This document shows positions 10,541 through 21,527 of a DNA stretch of 64,000 nucleotides, one piece after another. Position 1 is the stretch's first letter; each line of letters starts with the position of its first letter. The notes under the pieces are model-generated. The model had not been told where the DNA came from and did no database searches. It worked only from the letters and a program-made list of their open reading frames with translations. The stretch lies in assembly GCA_010405405.1 (NCBI GenBank), contig MU004231.1:613736-677735 (forward strand). The letters are read 5' to 3'. Source of the DNA: Microthyrium microscopicum. Its lineage: Eukaryota > Ascomycota > Dothideomycetes > Microthyriales > Microthyriaceae. The position numbers and the translations under genes are program-made.

Positions 10541-11717
10541 ATGAGCCTTGAAGAAGGAGAGTCCCTAGACAGAATATATGAGTTTGCGGTTCAACTGGGC
10601 AAAGATGCTGGCGCACGTCTCCTCACAGCTGCTACCAGAATGGCAAGCGGTATGGAGCGTTCCGCGGCCAAGCACAAAGCGAATGCTGTAGATCTTGTCA
10701 CGGAGACTGATAAAGTTATGTCCTCAAACCCATATTCCTGAGGTTTTGACTAACAACCTGATAGATATCGAGTCATTCATCAAAGAAAAGATCGCAAAAA
10801 CGTTCCCCACCCACAAATTCATTGGAGAGGAAAGCTATTCCGAAGGATCCTCGAGAGAATACCAGATTGGCGACGAGCCAACTTGGTGCATTGATCCTCT
10901 TGACGGAACGGTGAATTTCTGTCATCTGTTTCCGATGTTCTGTGTCTCCATTGGCTTCATACTGCGAGGGAAACCGACAATAGGGGTAATATATGCGCCG
11001 ATGATAAATCAATTATTCTCTGCATGTGTCGGAAAGGGGGCCTGGCTGAACGAATCTCAACGCCTTCCGCTTATGAGAGAGCCTATACCAGAACTGCCGA
11101 AGAACGCTCCCGGTGGCTGTATATTTTCCTGTGAGTTTGGAAAACAGCGCAAGGATGGTCCAAATTCCAATTTTAGGAAGAAGATTGAGAGCTTTGTGAG
11201 CATAGCTTCGGACAAAAGGGAAACAGAGAAAGAAGGCGGTATGGCTCACGGAGTAAGATGTCTTGGAAGGTTGTATATTTCCTTTGTATATGTGACACTC
11301 GCTAATCAAGTCAATAGTGCCGCCATGGATCTTGCATATACTGCACTTGGCGCATTCGACATATGGTGGGAAGGTGGATGTTGGGAATGGTAAGCTTTCA
11401 CCCAGAAGTGTCTAGACCACGATTGACTGTTGTTTAGGGATGTGGCTGCAGGTATCTGCATACTTCAAGAGGCTGGTGGTCTAGTAACCACAGGCACTCC
11501 CCCAGGGAATGATCTCAATATTGAAATAAGTGAGGTTGGTCTAGGCAGTAGGATGTACTTGGCGATTCGGTAAGTTTGTGGATTTCAGTCGTGAGCTAGG
11601 CTAATCAAATCTAGTCCAGCTGGCCCTTCAGAAGAGGAGACCGGATCGGAAGGTCAAGAGCGAGTTGTGAAAGCAATTTGGAAGCTAGTAAACACGCTGG
11701 ATTATCCTCGACAATGA
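10541..11717 (+). CDS. qutG: Inositol monophosphatase-like protein QutG (possible frame problem at intron 1)
   Basis: Five exons: 10541-10714, 10765-11269, 11318-11389, 11438-11569 and 11615-11717. The family is the Mg-dependent inositol monophosphatase fold. Visible motifs are DLVTETDK, FIGEES, CIDPLDGTVNF (metal-binding DPLDGT) and WEWDVAAGICILQEAGG (second metal motif). QutG/QA-X is a constant member of fungal quinate clusters, but its exact role is unproven. Introns 2-4 are canonical and in phase. Intron 1 is odd: the only good GT (10715) and AG (10764, behind GACTAAC) leave the frame one base short, although both flanking exons clearly encode the family (TETDK, then DIESFIKEK). Either a base has been lost at the donor, a non-GT donor is used, or there is a sequence error. 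It is 3'-to-3' with the dehydrogenase gene, 136 bases away. Confidence 0.85.
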
Positions 11718-11853
11718 AATAGCTGAGCCAGAAATATATAAAGCTGCAACTAATGACACGGCATCAAAAACGAAGCTTATAATAGAATATCAATGGGTTG
11801 TATATATGCTCTCCCGCTCATCGGTCATACTAATCTTGTGCTATCAAAAAACC

Positions 11854-12874
11854 TCAGTGTCGCGATTGTTTGAGCTGCTCATGAATCACTGCCTTCACCT
11901 TTTCTACTGGCAATTCAGCCAGCGATTTCCCTGTCCATAGCTTTTGCTAAACTTTACTGTCAGTAATCGTTTTGGTGAAGCTCTAATTTTACGTCTACTG
12001 ACCTGTTCAATGCCTTGATATATCATAGCTTCCGTACCAAGGATCACTTGCCATCCACTCTTTTCTGCAATAGCTCCTAGCTCTGTCCATGGGCTTGGAT
12101 GGTAGCACATCTCTAAAATGGCGCCTTTTTGTTCTTTATTGAGCATAGCTTCAATCACACTCCGAGCCCGGATTTCTTCGGGTGTTGTGGGTGGAAAATC
12201 TGGAATGCAGCTGACGATAGCACCTGGTGCTGCTAGTTCTTGCGCTTGCTCCACAGTCTCGACATGTATCAGATTCTGGCCAAACCCGATGGATTGACAT
12301 TCTTGTATCACTTGGTCGACCTCGTCTTTAAATCTGTTGACGATATAGACCGGTTTGCAGTTCATCATGCGTCGTAGGGCATAGACTGCAGACCTAGCCG
12401 CGCCTCCGCTGCCAATCACTAAACCTGGTTTACCATCTAGAAGCGATCGATCACTAACATTTTGATAGAATGACTCTCGAATACCAAAGACATCAGTGTT
12501 AGTGCCGATATATTTTCTTCTTCCCTGCTCTTCCCGAATGATGATGGTGTTCACCGCTCCCACCTCTCGACCTTCATCTGTGAGGCCATCAAGATGATCC
12601 ATAATGGCAACTTTGTGAGGCATAGTCACCGCAGATCCTACTGTCGAGGTTAAAAGCATGATCCAGCCGTAAAAATATATATACACTTACCATAGCATTT
12701 CGGATTGCGAATGAATTCCAAAAACTCATGAATGCTCTTGCTTTCCAGGAAAGTGAACTTCCAAGGAATACCAAGGTCATCATAAGATGTTTGGTGAAAT
12801 AGTGGTGACAATGAATGCGCTATAGGAAAGCCGAATAAGCATCCAACTCCTTCGGCTTCAACAGAGTGCGGCAT
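11854..12874 (-). CDS. qutB: Quinate/shikimate dehydrogenase
   Basis: Three exons (12874-12691, 12637-12003, 11946-11854) join in phase to 303 residues. It belongs to the shikimate dehydrogenase family, and in this context it would oxidise quinate to 3-dehydroquinate with NAD. Signatures are [18 protein letters not shown] (substrate-binding SLS near the N-terminus), AVTMPHKV with the catalytic Lys, [16 protein letters not shown], and the dinucleotide-binding [16 protein letters not shown]. The C-terminal [13 protein letters not shown] with QKLWTG closes the substrate domain. The gene is separated by 1.2 kb from the divergently transcribed permease. Shikimate-specific activity cannot be separated from quinate activity by eye; the cluster favours quinate use. 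Confidence 0.93.
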
Positions 12875-14090
12875 TTTGTTTTCTTTGAAGTGATGTGTAT
12901 GACAAGAGTTGTGATGCTTGAAGAATAATGTGATTCGGCCAAGAAACAGACTAAACGAGACTACTAGAATGATGAGAGATAAGTTGAATTCAAACTCTTT
13001 GATCAACTTCGATGTTCTTTCCGGAGCTAGGCGAGAGTGACGAGCCCTGGAAATGCCCCCCGGAAAGAGCAATAGAGCTTCCTTTTGCTCTGCTCTCTGA
13101 TTGATCAAGGAGCCCAGGCACAGATCCGAAATCGCAGCGGAATGTTCCGCACTCGTGGCGCTCTTTGACGTGCACACGATGGCGACTGGGGTCATTATCC
13201 GATCATCGATCCAAAGCGGAGGTGAAGGCGAAGAACATGGATTTGGGAAGATGAGGAAGATCGCGACTTCGTTTCCTTCGCTCTGATTCGCCATGAATTA
13301 CTTCTATAAGCGATCAGGCGAGCTGCACGCTTTGAGCGATCACCAATTTTCTTGGATCCGAAATATGTACCTGTACATGTGCTTTATATATTTATCCGGT
13401 CCAAAGAAAGTCTAATTGTTACTTGCCTAGGGAGGCTTTTCGCGAATTCAGTTCAGTCAGTGCAAATGTTTTGTCTTGTACCTCAGCTATATACGATCAC
13501 AATCAGATAGATAGTAAACTTATGGATACTGTCGATAAACAAAGCCGATTTCAAAAACCATTCGAGCTCTGTAATTACAGTCACAAGTGTTGATGCCATT
13601 GCAAAGATACTGTACTTATAAGTGTGGCTCAAAGCATCCATAATATGTCTTTAGGATGCAAAGATAGTGTTGGTATAGTACATGTAGAAATGCCGACTAG
13701 TTTCCCCGCAGAGCATCCAGACATCTGCTGTTTTTGCTTTCGTCATGCTGCTCCGCATACAAACTGGGGATTGAGTCAGTAGTGCGGAGGGAGCACCCGC
13801 TCTAGCCCTGTCTTCCTTGTTTCCGACAAACCCTTCGTTGGTTTAAAACGATTCTGATTGGAAGTTACGTGGCGGCTCCACGTGTGGATCTAGACTTTGC
13901 TTCAAAGCTACTGAGCTCTGCAGACAAACTTCCCCATGGGGATGACATGAAGAGAGACAATGGAGTGCATTAAGGTGGTTGATCGACCAAGGAATACTAC
14001 ACCAAGTATTAATATCCCCAGTCGCACCCTCGTTCGTGCTCCTTTCGATCACCAAATCATTTTCAATTTCTTTCCATACACAACATCAAC
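12875..14090. promoter_or_regulatory. Divergent promoter region between quinate dehydrogenase and quinate permease
   Basis: About 1.2 kb between two divergently transcribed pathway genes, so it should hold both promoters. The last ~70 bases before the permease ATG are typical leader sequence ending in a CAACATCAAC context. A TTATCC half-site near 13391 recalls half of the QutA palindrome but has no partner. Confidence 0.5.
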
Positions 14091-15861
14091 ATGGGTCTCA
14101 TGACTTTGGTTGAAGACAGGCCTACGCCTAAGGCTGTCTACAACTGGAGAGTGTATGCTTGTGCTGCTGTAGCATCTTTTGCATCTTGCCTTATTGGCTA
14201 TGACTCGGCCTTCATTGGCACGACTCTGGCCCTACCATCCTTCACCAAAGAATTCAAGTTTGCGGAATTGAGCAAAGACCAACTAGCGTTGGTCAAATCC
14301 AATATCGTATCGGTTTACCAAGCTGGTGCCTTCTGGGGTGCATTGTTTGCCTACGTCGTCAACTACTTCTGGGGAAGAAAATGGAGTTTGGTACTCTGGG
14401 CACTGATTGTTGTAGTTGGTGCTGGCATGAATCTTGGAGCAACCGGTGAGCGCGGCTTAGGACTGATTATTGGTGGCCGCGTTCTTGCTGGCATTGGCAT
14501 TGGAGGAGCTTCGATGGTCGTGCCCATCTACATCTCAGAACTGGCACCTCCCGCGATTCGTGGTCGACTTGTTGGTATTTACGAGCTTGGTTGGCAGATG
14601 GGAGGCCTTGTTGGATTCTGGTATGTCTTATATGATTCGTTTGCTACAGCGATACTAACATTGATAGGATCAATTATGGACTCACAAAAACTATGGCTCC
14701 AAGTCATCGCCAATGGATCATTCCCTTCGCCGTTCAACTCATTCCCGCTGGATTGCTATTCATCGGCGCCTTTTGGCTGAAAGAATCACCTCGATTTCTG
14801 CTAGCAAAAGGTAGAAGACAACAAGCGCTTGATAATCTTTGTTGGATTCGAAATCTACCTGCTGATGACTTGTATATTGTCGAGGAGGTGGCTTTCATAG
14901 AAGCAGCACTTGATGAACAACGCCGCGTCATTGGAGCTGGATTCTGGAAGCCTTTCCAAGCAGTCGCCAGAGACCGCATGACACAATGGCGATTTTTCTT
15001 AGGGGGAATGCTTTTTCTTTGGCAGAACGGTTCGGGTATCAACGCCATCAACGTAAGTGAACTAATTCTTTACTCTTTTTGTTGGGAATACAACTGACAG
15101 TCTATAGTACTACTCTCCAACCGTATTTGCCTCTATTGGTATTACCGGAACGAGCACTAGCTTCTTGACCACAGGCATTTTTGGTGTAGTCAAAACCACT
15201 CTGACTTTCGTCTGGTTGTTGTTCCTCATCGATAAACTTGGTCGCCGCAAGCTCTTAATGGGTGGCGCATTGGGTGGCAGTCTTTGCATGTGGTGGATCG
15301 GTAAGATCTCTCAAAGAACTGATCTGAGTGCTTTAGCTAACGATTTCCCTAGGAGCATACATTAAGATTGCTGGAACCAAGCCATCTAGTTCTGGTCATC
15401 TGAGCTCCGGTGGCACTGCTACAGTATTCTTTTTCTACCTCTGGACTGCATTTTATACTCCAACCTGGAATGGCACTCCCTGGGTTCTTAATTCGGAGAT
15501 GTATGATCAAAGTATCAGACCTCTCGGACAAGCCTGGGCATCTGCGAACAACTGGTTCTGGAACTTCATCATCTCGAGATTCACGCCACAAATGTTCAAC
15601 TCCATGGGCTATGGCGTTTACTTCTTATTCTCTAGTTTGATGATTCTTTCCATCCCCTTTGTCTACTTCCTCATTCCAGAGACTAAGTCGATACCACTTG
15701 AGGCTATGGACAGACTCTTCGCTGTGAAACCAGCTAGCAAGGCTAACAAGGTTGTTCTGGATGAATTGAGGGATCAAGAAGCTGAATTTAGAGCTGATGC
15801 AAAAGATGCCGATTTGAGGGTTAAGAGCAACATGAAGGCTGAGTACAGAGAATCTGTATAG
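14091..15861 (+). CDS. qutD: Quinate permease (MFS sugar-porter family)
   Basis: Four exons (14091-14620, 14668-15052, 15108-15300, 15353-15861) join in phase to 538 residues, the usual size of QutD/QA-Y. It is a plasma-membrane major facilitator with about 12 transmembrane helices that would import quinate. Sugar-porter signatures are GYDSAFIGTT in the first loop region, YFWGRKWSLV after helix 2, GIGIGGASMVVPIYISELAP before helix 5, KESPRFLLAKGR in the central loop, DKLGRRKLLMGG after helix 8 and PETKSIPLEAMDRLF after helix 12. The start MGLMTLVEDRPTPKAVYNWR matches the typical short cytosolic N-terminus of quinate permeases. Its place in the cluster supports quinate rather than a sugar as substrate. 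Confidence 0.93.
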
Positions 15862-17048
15862 ACCCAAAGATGGAAGAGGGAACTCTTGACTGGGTGATTG
15901 ACACGATTAACGGACACATGTACTAGAACTTGTTATGGATTAGCGATTGTTCCTTTCCTTCTGTTTATCGATTTCGACAAGAGAAATATAGCTCTATGAA
16001 AGCACTACTACAAGTACAAATAACAATAATTAACCACCATCATGCTTTTGTTTCTTGTTTTTGCTTTGAGCAGCAAGGTATCAATCTCAAGACACTTCCT
16101 CCTCCCCAGCAGTGCCTCTCAAATATTGCTTTTTGGAGAAATACTTCAGCAAAATACTCCTTAGTGATATGAAGCCAGTGCACGAGCATGGATGTGGTAC
16201 AGTCCCACTGTCCCATACACGTCATTGCTATGCTACCATTTTTCTGGGGAAAAGATGCTAATGTTGCCGGGACACGATATGATGTCTACGAATCTGAAAG
16301 TATCCTAGATGAGGGTCATCGCAGCCCTCAACAAGGATGGACAGCAAAGATCGGATTCAGTAGGAGGACGCCGGTTAAGTTCTTATCCGGCCTTGAGCCT
16401 GGGCTTCTGTTTCCCCAAAGTAGGTGCTCAGCCGCCTCGTAGTTTACGCAAAGCTACGGCACCTTCCCGCGATGATGCATCTTTAGGTCCATAAAGCGTG
16501 AAATATAGAGCATATCGTGCATATCATTTAAAGTTACGTGCATTAGACCGCATCCAATTCGGTGGTAGAGCCCAGGACAGCGGCTAATACCGGATTTATT
16601 TACAATCTTTATCCTGACGTCTTGAAGTCCATGTTTATCTAAACTAATTTACTACTTTTTCTCCCCTCAAAGTGGCATAAAAATCGGTAGTTGATGCTGT
16701 TGCTGTTGCCGTTGCCGATAACTCTCATGTCTTCGCGGAACGCGTTCCGTGCCCTGTATCCGATGTGACGTCTCAGCCTTGCCATATGATCTCCCAAGCA
16801 AACTCGCCCGAAACCCCGTTACACAGTACGAGGCTCTATTATTCACCTGCAATGCTTGGAGAGCAATAACCCGGGCATAGTCGTGGAGAACCGAAGACAG
16901 CCTTATCTACGGTAAACAAGTCGGCATTTTCAACGCTTCATCAGAGTGCACCAGATCTCCCCAAATCCATTTACATCTTTCCGAATCGTACTTCGAAACT
17001 CATTTCATCTTGCCACTAGATCCTAACACTCTGTCATCGGCTATCAAA
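15862..17048. other. Intergenic region upstream of 3-dehydroshikimate dehydratase
   Basis: About 1.2 kb with only short unsupported frames. A run of trinucleotide-like repeats (GTTGCTGTTGCCGTTGCC) lies near 16695. The final ~100 bases form the leader and promoter of the dehydratase gene. Confidence 0.4.
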
Positions 17049-18083
17049 ATGCGTCACACTGCTGCCATCTCCTCAATGTCGCTTGGGAGAGCCTGGCTTC
17101 ATGATCTCCCTCACAAGCTAGACCAAGCCAAGAGATACGGCCTCAAAGGCATCGAACTATTCTACGAAGACCTCGAGTATGTGGCCAAAGATTTCCCAGG
17201 CGAAACAAAAGATTCCAGCCTCATAGCTGCTTCCAGACATGTTCGGACTCTCTGCGATCAACGAGGCCTGGAGATCATATGTCTTCAACCATTCATGCAC
17301 TACGAAGGATTGCGCGACAGAGCCCACCATCAGCAAAGAGTAGCGGAGATGAAGCTCTGGCTCAAACTGGCCAATATCCTCGGAACTCAACTCATTCTCA
17401 TACCCTCATCATTCCTGCCGGAGGATGAGATTACTGATGATTTGGATGTCATTGTTGCTGACCTGCGAGAAGTTGCTGAGCTAGGACTTGCAGAGTCACC
17501 GCCTATTCGGTTTGCATACGAAGCTCTATGCTGGGGAACATATATCAACACCTGGGAACAATCGTGGGATATCGTCACAAAGGTTGAAATGCCCAACTTT
17601 GGCATTTGCATCGACACGTTTAATATTGCTGGACGGGTGTACGCAGATCCAGCATCCACATCTGGGACAACGCAAAACGCCGACGTCGATTCAATGATGT
17701 CTACACAAAGACTAAGAAACACATTAGACGTACGAAAAGTATTTCTGGTACAACTCGTCGACGCGGCGAGACTGAAGACACCCATGGGTCCGGGGCATGA
17801 GGAATACAACCCATCGCAAAAAGCGCGGATGAGTTGGTCCAGAGGCCACAGATTATTCTACGGGGAACAGCAGCTTGGTGGTTATCTACCGGTTCTTGAT
17901 ATACTTAAGGCTGTGTTAGATCTGGGATATGAGGGGTGGATCAGCGCTGAACTGTTCAATAATCTCATGTCCAATCCCGCGCCAGAAGTGCCGCAGACTT
18001 TGGCAAAACGAGCAGCTATATCGTGGCAAAAGCTACTCAAAGATCTTGGCGCGAGAAGTCCACAAGCCGAGACAAGGCTATAG
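17049..18083 (+). CDS. qutC: 3-dehydroshikimate dehydratase
   Basis: Intronless, 344 residues, the size of QutC/QA-4. It dehydrates 3-dehydroshikimate to protocatechuate, the exit of quinate catabolism towards the beta-ketoadipate pathway. It is a xylose-isomerase-like TIM barrel dependent on a divalent metal. The start AAISSMSLGRAWLHDLPHKL and GIELFYEDLE are typical. The expected metal ligands are visible as Glu in FAYEALCWG, Asp in GICIDTFNIAGR, Gln in VFLVQLVDAAR and Glu in GWISAELFN, with the conserved RGHRLFYGE loop between the last two. The ATG at 17049 was chosen because it gives the family's MRHTAAISS N-terminus; the open frame upstream has no ATG. Confidence 0.95.
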   Translation: MRHTAAISSMSLGRAWLHDLPHKLDQAKRYGLKGIELFYEDLEYVAKDFPGETKDSSLIAASRHVRTLCDQRGLEIICLQPFMHYEGLRDRAHHQQRVAEMKLWLKLANILGTQLILIPSSFLPEDEITDDLDVIVADLREVAELGLAESPPIRFAYEALCWGTYINTWEQSWDIVTKVEMPNFGICIDTFNIAGRVYADPASTSGTTQNADVDSMMSTQRLRNTLDVRKVFLVQLVDAARLKTPMGPGHEEYNPSQKARMSWSRGHRLFYGEQQLGGYLPVLDILKAVLDLGYEGWISAELFNNLMSNPAPEVPQTLAKRAAISWQKLLKDLGARSPQAETRL

Positions 18084-18468
18084 CTTTGCCAGGCAATAGA
18101 CCTTTCATTTGTACATTATAAAGATTTGTGAGAATGAACTATATAAGAAATCCACCTCACTGAGCAAATCCCAAGCGCTTGAGTAGAGTCAAGTTGCATT
18201 TTGTCCGAAATGACTATCTCATCTCGATGCTGATTTGCTAAAACTAGATGATAGCCGTGGTGAGTCTTGTCTCTCCCTTGATTGTGACTTGAAACCCCTG
18301 GTTCAACATTCCTAGAACTGAGCATATCAACAGCATATTGAGCGGGTGTGACAGAGGTGAAAACCATGCCGCAAAGACCACACAACACTCCTTCATCAAA
18401 ATGTTTGCATCCTGCGGTCAATAAATCGATACACTCTCCTCACGCCTTCACTCTATTCCTTAACAAAC
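18084..18468. other. Short intergenic region between convergent genes
   Basis: This stretch lies between the 3' ends of the dehydratase and F-box copy B. A 101-codon minus-strand frame with a few Cys/His residues lacks an ATG and is not supported. Terminators of both genes are expected here but not identifiable. Confidence 0.35.
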
Positions 18469-19979
18469 TCATTTCACGACTCGTCGTGTTTTCTTCGTAG
18501 TTGGTGCCATGACTGAACCCGAAGCATCCACTTGGAGGCCGTGGAGCTTAGCCCATGGAACCACAGAGTGCTTTTCTCGAGTTTTCCAGCAATAGTTCTC
18601 TTGATCAAAGCGATAGGATGATTCCTCGTACATCTTGAAAGCTTTGTGGCCTCCCTCACGAACCATGTTCAGCAACGCACGAGCTGTGGGATGGAGAAAA
18701 ACCGTTATTCCTCCCTCTCGAGATAGACGAACAGACTGAGCATACTCCCAAGTATCCTGATGACAAGTAAAAACCAAGATATCAAGATCCCTCAGGATAT
18801 TGACATCCTTGGGGTAGTAAGAAAGTATCATCAAATCTTCTAGCTGCTTCTGAAGCTTGAGAGCAAATCGAACATATTGTTCAGAGTTTTCCAGACCCAT
18901 AGCCCGCCGAAGATCTTCTTCGACATTGGATACCGACTTTTGTCGGCGGTCTTGTGCGACTTTCAGCCGATCCAATTTTTCCCTATGTCGTCGTAAAGTA
19001 CGAATTTTGAAGTTCTGCGAGGAGAGCCAGGTACTTTTCTTCTCGTGTTGTAGGTTAGCCACCCGACTCAATTGATGGCAAGAGTGCCAATGCCGAATCA
19101 TTGACAGAGGACCAGACACTGTCGGCAATAGCAATCGTTCTTTGCTTTTCATCTGTGCAATCTTCTCTGGTAATGACGCTCCCACCCACTTGAAAACCTT
19201 CTCCTCGCCCGAAGCGTTCAGGTTGACGATGTAGTAGCGGTCACCGTTCCAGACACCTTCTAAATTTGGAAATAAGCGTTTCAGCATGCAAGGCAAATTT
19301 GAGGTTTTCAGACAAGAGTGACCATACATATTCTGGCAAGCATGAGTTGGACATAACGACAGATCCAGATGGAGGACGACCGGTATGGATATGAACCGTA
19401 CTCCAGGAAGAAAAGAAGGATCCACTGGGTCTGGTAGCTTTGCGTCCCGAACGATCTCGTTCAGACGATATTCAGAATTAGCCAAGAGATTACCTTGGGA
19501 ACTGAACTTTAGCCCCAAGTCATCATGACAGTCTTCTGTCATACTGCGACGTTGCCAATCGAGATAGCAAGAATGGATCTCGAAGACCCGTTGCTCTAAG
19601 GCATAGGCATCAACGTACTGTCGTAGTTCTTTGTTTAAATCTCTCAGCTTTCGAATCATCGAGCGATCGCAGTAATCTAGGATGTGGTCTTTCAGCTCGT
19701 TTGGGAGGGCAGTGAAGGGAAAGTAGGGTTTTTGTGGCGGCGATTTGGTTGATGCCAAATCCGAATGAGTCGATGAACCAGGATCCGCTTCAAGCAGTCT
19801 AGAGGTCCCAGAAGTGGCAGCTCTAGATGATTTGCGTATTGACTTTGCACTGAGTAATTTTTGTCGTTTCCCGGAGAGCACAAAGTCCTTGTCACTCGAG
19901 TCGTTGCTGGAGCTACGCTGTTATAATGTTAGTAGAGCGTCAGGAATTTGAATGGACCAAAGCTTACTTTGCGTGCCAT
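18469..19979 (-). CDS. F-box-like protein (copy B), flanking the quinate cluster on the right
   Basis: Two exons: a 12-nt first exon (19979-19968, MARK) and a long exon (19917-18469), together 486 residues. The intron has CTAACATT before ACAG. The layout copies the gene at 7977: a basic Ser-rich N-terminus, then LPNELKDHILDYCDRSMIRK and LRDLNKELRQYV (F-box-like), a middle block with HSCLKTSNLPCMLKRLFPNL matching HSCLTITSFPCLLKRWCPNL of copy A, a coiled-coil-prone segment, and HSVVPWAK near the end. Copy B has a C-terminal extension (TTKKTRRVVK) that copy A lacks. The two proteins are diverged, so the duplication is not recent. Skp1 binding is inferred from pattern only; the paralogy is seen directly. 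Confidence 0.8.
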
Positions 19980-21527
19980 GATCTTGTAATTGACGAAATT
20001 CAGGCGTGGAGGAAGAAGTGGTGTGAAAGTTCGCGAGTTGGCAATTGTTAGAGAATGTCTAGTGAGCCGTCTCAGTGCCGAGTAGGTAGGCCCAAGCGAG
20101 GCCAATTGAGGGAATCGGGGCGTCGGAAAAGCTCGATAGCAAGTAGACTTGTTGACAACGGCGCCTCCCAGCAGATTTTAGAGGTGTTCAAGGTATTTTG
20201 ATTATCGATGAGCGAAGTTCTGGTGATGACTGCTCGCAAAGCACAAATGAGAGGAGTCCAAGCCAAAACTGACGCGATGAAGGAAGGGTGGTAGCTGAGG
20301 ATTTGGAAGACTAAGGGAGACAGAGTTTCAGAGTTTATAAAGAATGAAGTATCGAAAGCTTCTAGTGGAGGCCTAGCAGTGAAGTTAAACGTTAGTAGAA
20401 TTGAAGTTGAAGTTGAAGTTGAAGTGACTACTCGTACTATGTCTTTTGTTTAGGAAAGAACCTCCCAATAGATTCTCAACTAGGCACCTACACAGGCAGT
20501 CACTATCAACCCAGTCGTGGCTTGAAGTGACGTTTCCTTAACCTCAACTTTCACTAGAGCTTGTACCTCGCCAAACATTGCGGATCGAGATCGCCTACTA
20601 GACGAAAGACCTAGTGTTCCGCCTAAAGACAAGTGACAGCATCCTGATTGAGCTTAATACACGAAAGCTCTCAAAAGTTTATCAACTCATGATGGGGTGC
20701 ATTTTAATATCTGTTGATGAGTCACGTCATCAATGATATGTTAAAAAGTTGGGTTTTGATGAGTTAACAGATCCTCAAAAACTTATCGCTAGCATATGTA
20801 TATAAAAAGTAGACTCTATCGTCGTCAAAGTTATCCTTCTATCTTGTCCACCTAGGTGAACTTGGTATTTCGTTGCTTCTTATGTCAAATCTCTTTCCTC
20901 TCTTCTTTGTCTACCTTCTTTTGTCTAGTTTGTACTTATATTTAAGATAACTTCTCAAATTGCTATGGATTATTTGTTGATGCGGGTTACCTCTTGTCAA
21001 CAATTCAAATATGCAATACAGAAATGGAAGATAGAGTAATATTAGAGTTCGATGACCTCTATTTCACCTCGTTTGTTTGCTCTGATTCAAAATAACAGCA
21101 TGAAAACGCCTTGCTACGCCGCGTTACAAAAGCCAAAGTTTCGTTTCATTTGGATCATTCGGCAGAGCTGAACGTAAAACTTTCCCATTTTGAAAGCTAG
21201 TAGTCTAAGCAAAATGCGCCGTACATTAAATTTGCTGACCCTATTTGAACCACCATGTAGCACAGATCCCTAGCCAAAGTCATGTGTGTATCGTATAGTC
21301 ATCACTAAAAGATATTCAGCAATTGCTATCAAGTTTTCATTGAATCAATGACTTCATCAGCAAACCGTCCCAATCTTCATTTCCAGCAGCAATCGTGGGG
21401 GATCAAAATATTCAGCCTTATACTACCTAACCATATATTCTGATCTCCGTATTACTATTACATTACCAATAACTCTTCACCGATTTTGTTGAAATAATAA
21501 TACACATATCCCTTCATCCACACCACC
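19980..21527. other. Intergenic region with hexamer repeat and palindromic bZIP-like site
   Basis: 1.5 kb without a supported gene. It holds a short direct repeat of GAAGTT (about four copies, 20401-20424). A 20-bp interrupted palindrome at 20714-20733 has centre GAGTCACGTC and overlapping TGAGTCA and ACGTCA motifs. The first ~300 bases are the leader and promoter of F-box copy B. Confidence 0.4.

Noticed and set aside
10045-14090. QutA/QA-1F binding sites in the quinate promoters
   Set aside because: Reading by eye gave only half-sites (e.g. TTATCC near 13391), no full 16-bp palindrome. A pattern scan would be needed.
18116-18421. 101-codon minus-strand frame with CxxH/CxxC as a small zinc protein
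   Set aside because: It has no ATG at its start, lies between convergent genes, and has no further zinc-ligand pattern.
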